A stretch of DNA of 6,975 nt from Gammaproteobacteria bacterium. Its GTDB lineage: Bacteria > Pseudomonadota > Gammaproteobacteria > Steroidobacterales > Steroidobacteraceae. The notes under the pieces are model-generated. The model saw nothing but the letters and a program-made list of their open reading frames with translations. It was not told the origin of the DNA and made no database searches. The stretch is from assembly GCA_003156695.1 (NCBI GenBank), contig PMHN01000208.1, forward strand, positions 453 through 7,427. Reading direction: 5' to 3'. The position numbers and the translations under genes were made by a program. Shown here in pieces: positions 6,448 through 6,975 of this stretch (position 1 is its first letter; each line of letters starts with the position of its first letter).

Positions 6448-6753
6448 TCACCAGCTCGCCTTGGCGAGCCCCGGAATCTCACCGCGGTTGGCGACTTCGC
6501 GGATCTTCACCCGCGAGAGACCAAACTTGCGGTACACGCCGCGCGAACGCCCCGTGATGGCACAACGGTTGCGCTTGCGCGACGCGCTTGCGTCGCGCGG
6601 CTGCGCCTGCAACTGCGCCTGCGCAGCCAGACGCTGTTCGGGCGAGCTCTTGGGGCTTCTGATCAGCTCCTTGAGCTTCGCGCGCTTCACCGCGTACTTT
6701 TTCACGATCCCCGCGCGACGTTTTTCGCGCTCGACCATGCTCGTCTTCGCCAT
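6448..6753 (-). CDS. rpsN: 30S ribosomal protein S14, zinc-free long form
   Basis: S14 is a late-assembling protein of the 30S head. The 101-residue product is the long type (E. coli 101). It starts [20 protein letters not shown], has [18 protein letters not shown] at 52-69, and ends with the hallmark [26 protein letters not shown]. There is one cysteine in the RNRC segment and no CxxC pairs, so it is the zinc-independent form. An Ala-Gln-rich stretch (43-51, AAQAQLQAQ) is encoded by repeated GCGCAG-like units and is followed directly by a strong inverted repeat in the coding DNA at 6577-6598. The ATG is 17 nt after the rplE stop, with AGGA about 11 nt upstream. Confidence 0.98.
   Translation of the reverse strand: MAKTSMVEREKRRAGIVKKYAVKRAKLKELIRSPKSSPEQRLAAQAQLQAQPRDASASRKRNRCAITGRSRGVYRKFGLSRVKIREVANRGEIPGLAKASW
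6577..6598 (-). repeat. Perfect 9-bp inverted repeat inside rpsN
   Basis: GCGCGACGC at 6577-6585 and GCGTCGCGC at 6590-6598 are perfect reverse complements around a 4-nt centre. The mRNA could form a nine-pair GC-rich stem with an AAGC loop. It covers codons for about residues 52-59 (PRDASASR), a conserved part of S14, so protein constraint and high GC may explain it. It lacks a following U-run and is not a terminator. Confidence 0.6.
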
Positions 6754-6770
6754 AGACTTTATGGTTCCTG

Positions 6771-6975
6771 TTACTTCCGGAACGGGAAGTTGAATGCCTC
6801 GAGCAACGCTCGGCCGTGACGGTCATCGGATGCCGTCGTAGTAATCGTGATATCCATGCCACGGATCTGGTCGATCTGGTCGTACTGGATCTCTGGAAAA
6901 ATGATCTGTTCCTTGACGCCCAGGCTGTAATTGCCCTGGCCGTCGAAGGCGCGCGCCGACACGCCGCGAAAGTCG
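6771..6975 (-). CDS. rplE: 50S ribosomal protein L5, C-terminal part only
   Basis: L5 binds 5S rRNA and contacts P-site tRNA from the 50S central protuberance. Only the last 67 codons are inside the window, out of about 179 in the family. The visible chain starts [29 protein letters not shown] and ends [30 protein letters not shown], the standard L5 ending. A GTG at 6960-6962 could be read as a start, but the frame is open across it to the window edge and the upstream codons DFRG are conserved L5 sequence, so it is an internal valine. rpsN follows 17 nt after the TAA stop, as in the canonical spc operon. Confidence 0.97.
   Translation of the reverse strand, partial: DFRGVSARAFDGQGNYSLGVKEQIIFPEIQYDQIDQIRGMDITITTTASDDRHGRALLEAFNFPFRK

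Overview
This window is a single, densely packed ribosomal-protein gene cluster read entirely from the minus strand. It holds the distal part of the spc operon joined without a break to the alpha operon. In mRNA order (high to low coordinates) the genes are rplE (3' end only), rpsN, rpsH, rplF, rplR, rpsE, rpmD, rplO, secY, rpmJ, rpsM, rpsK, rpsD and rpoA (cut by the window start, missing roughly its last 30 codons). All fourteen were identified by recognisable family motifs over essentially their whole length.

Organism: the gene order secY-rpmJ-rpsM-rpsK-rpsD-rpoA, with no adk, map or infA inserted, the zinc-free S14, the SecY sequence and the alpha subunit all fit a high-GC gammaproteobacterium. 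Some sequence traits (S13 with KHVWVGL, S4 beginning [16 protein letters not shown]) remind me of Xanthomonadales- or Nevskiales-like lineages. That finer placement is an inference from memory, not a computed tree.

Layout: from rplE to rpsD the spacers are 2 to 40 nt, with one 4-nt stop/start overlap (rplF/rplR). Many ribosome-binding sites therefore lie inside or directly against the preceding gene, and extensive translational coupling is expected. The only real non-coding stretch is the 100-nt spacer between rpsD and rpoA, which holds two mutually exclusive hairpins, a U-rich tract and a small hairpin just before the rpoA ribosome-binding site. There is no gene-free stretch above 300 bases, and there are no RNA genes, mobile elements or CRISPR arrays.

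How the genes work together: ten of the products, plus L5 at the edge, are ribosomal subunit proteins (30S: S14, S8, S5, S13, S11, S4; 50S: L5, L6, L18, L30, L15, L36). SecY is the central channel of the Sec translocon, and RpoA is the alpha subunit of RNA polymerase. Co-transcription ties ribosome, translocon and RNA polymerase synthesis together. I see no novel system here. The points worth a second look are the structured rpsD-rpoA spacer, the lack of room for an E. coli-type alpha-operon leader before rpsM, and the paired terminal extensions of S13 and S11 at their shared junction.
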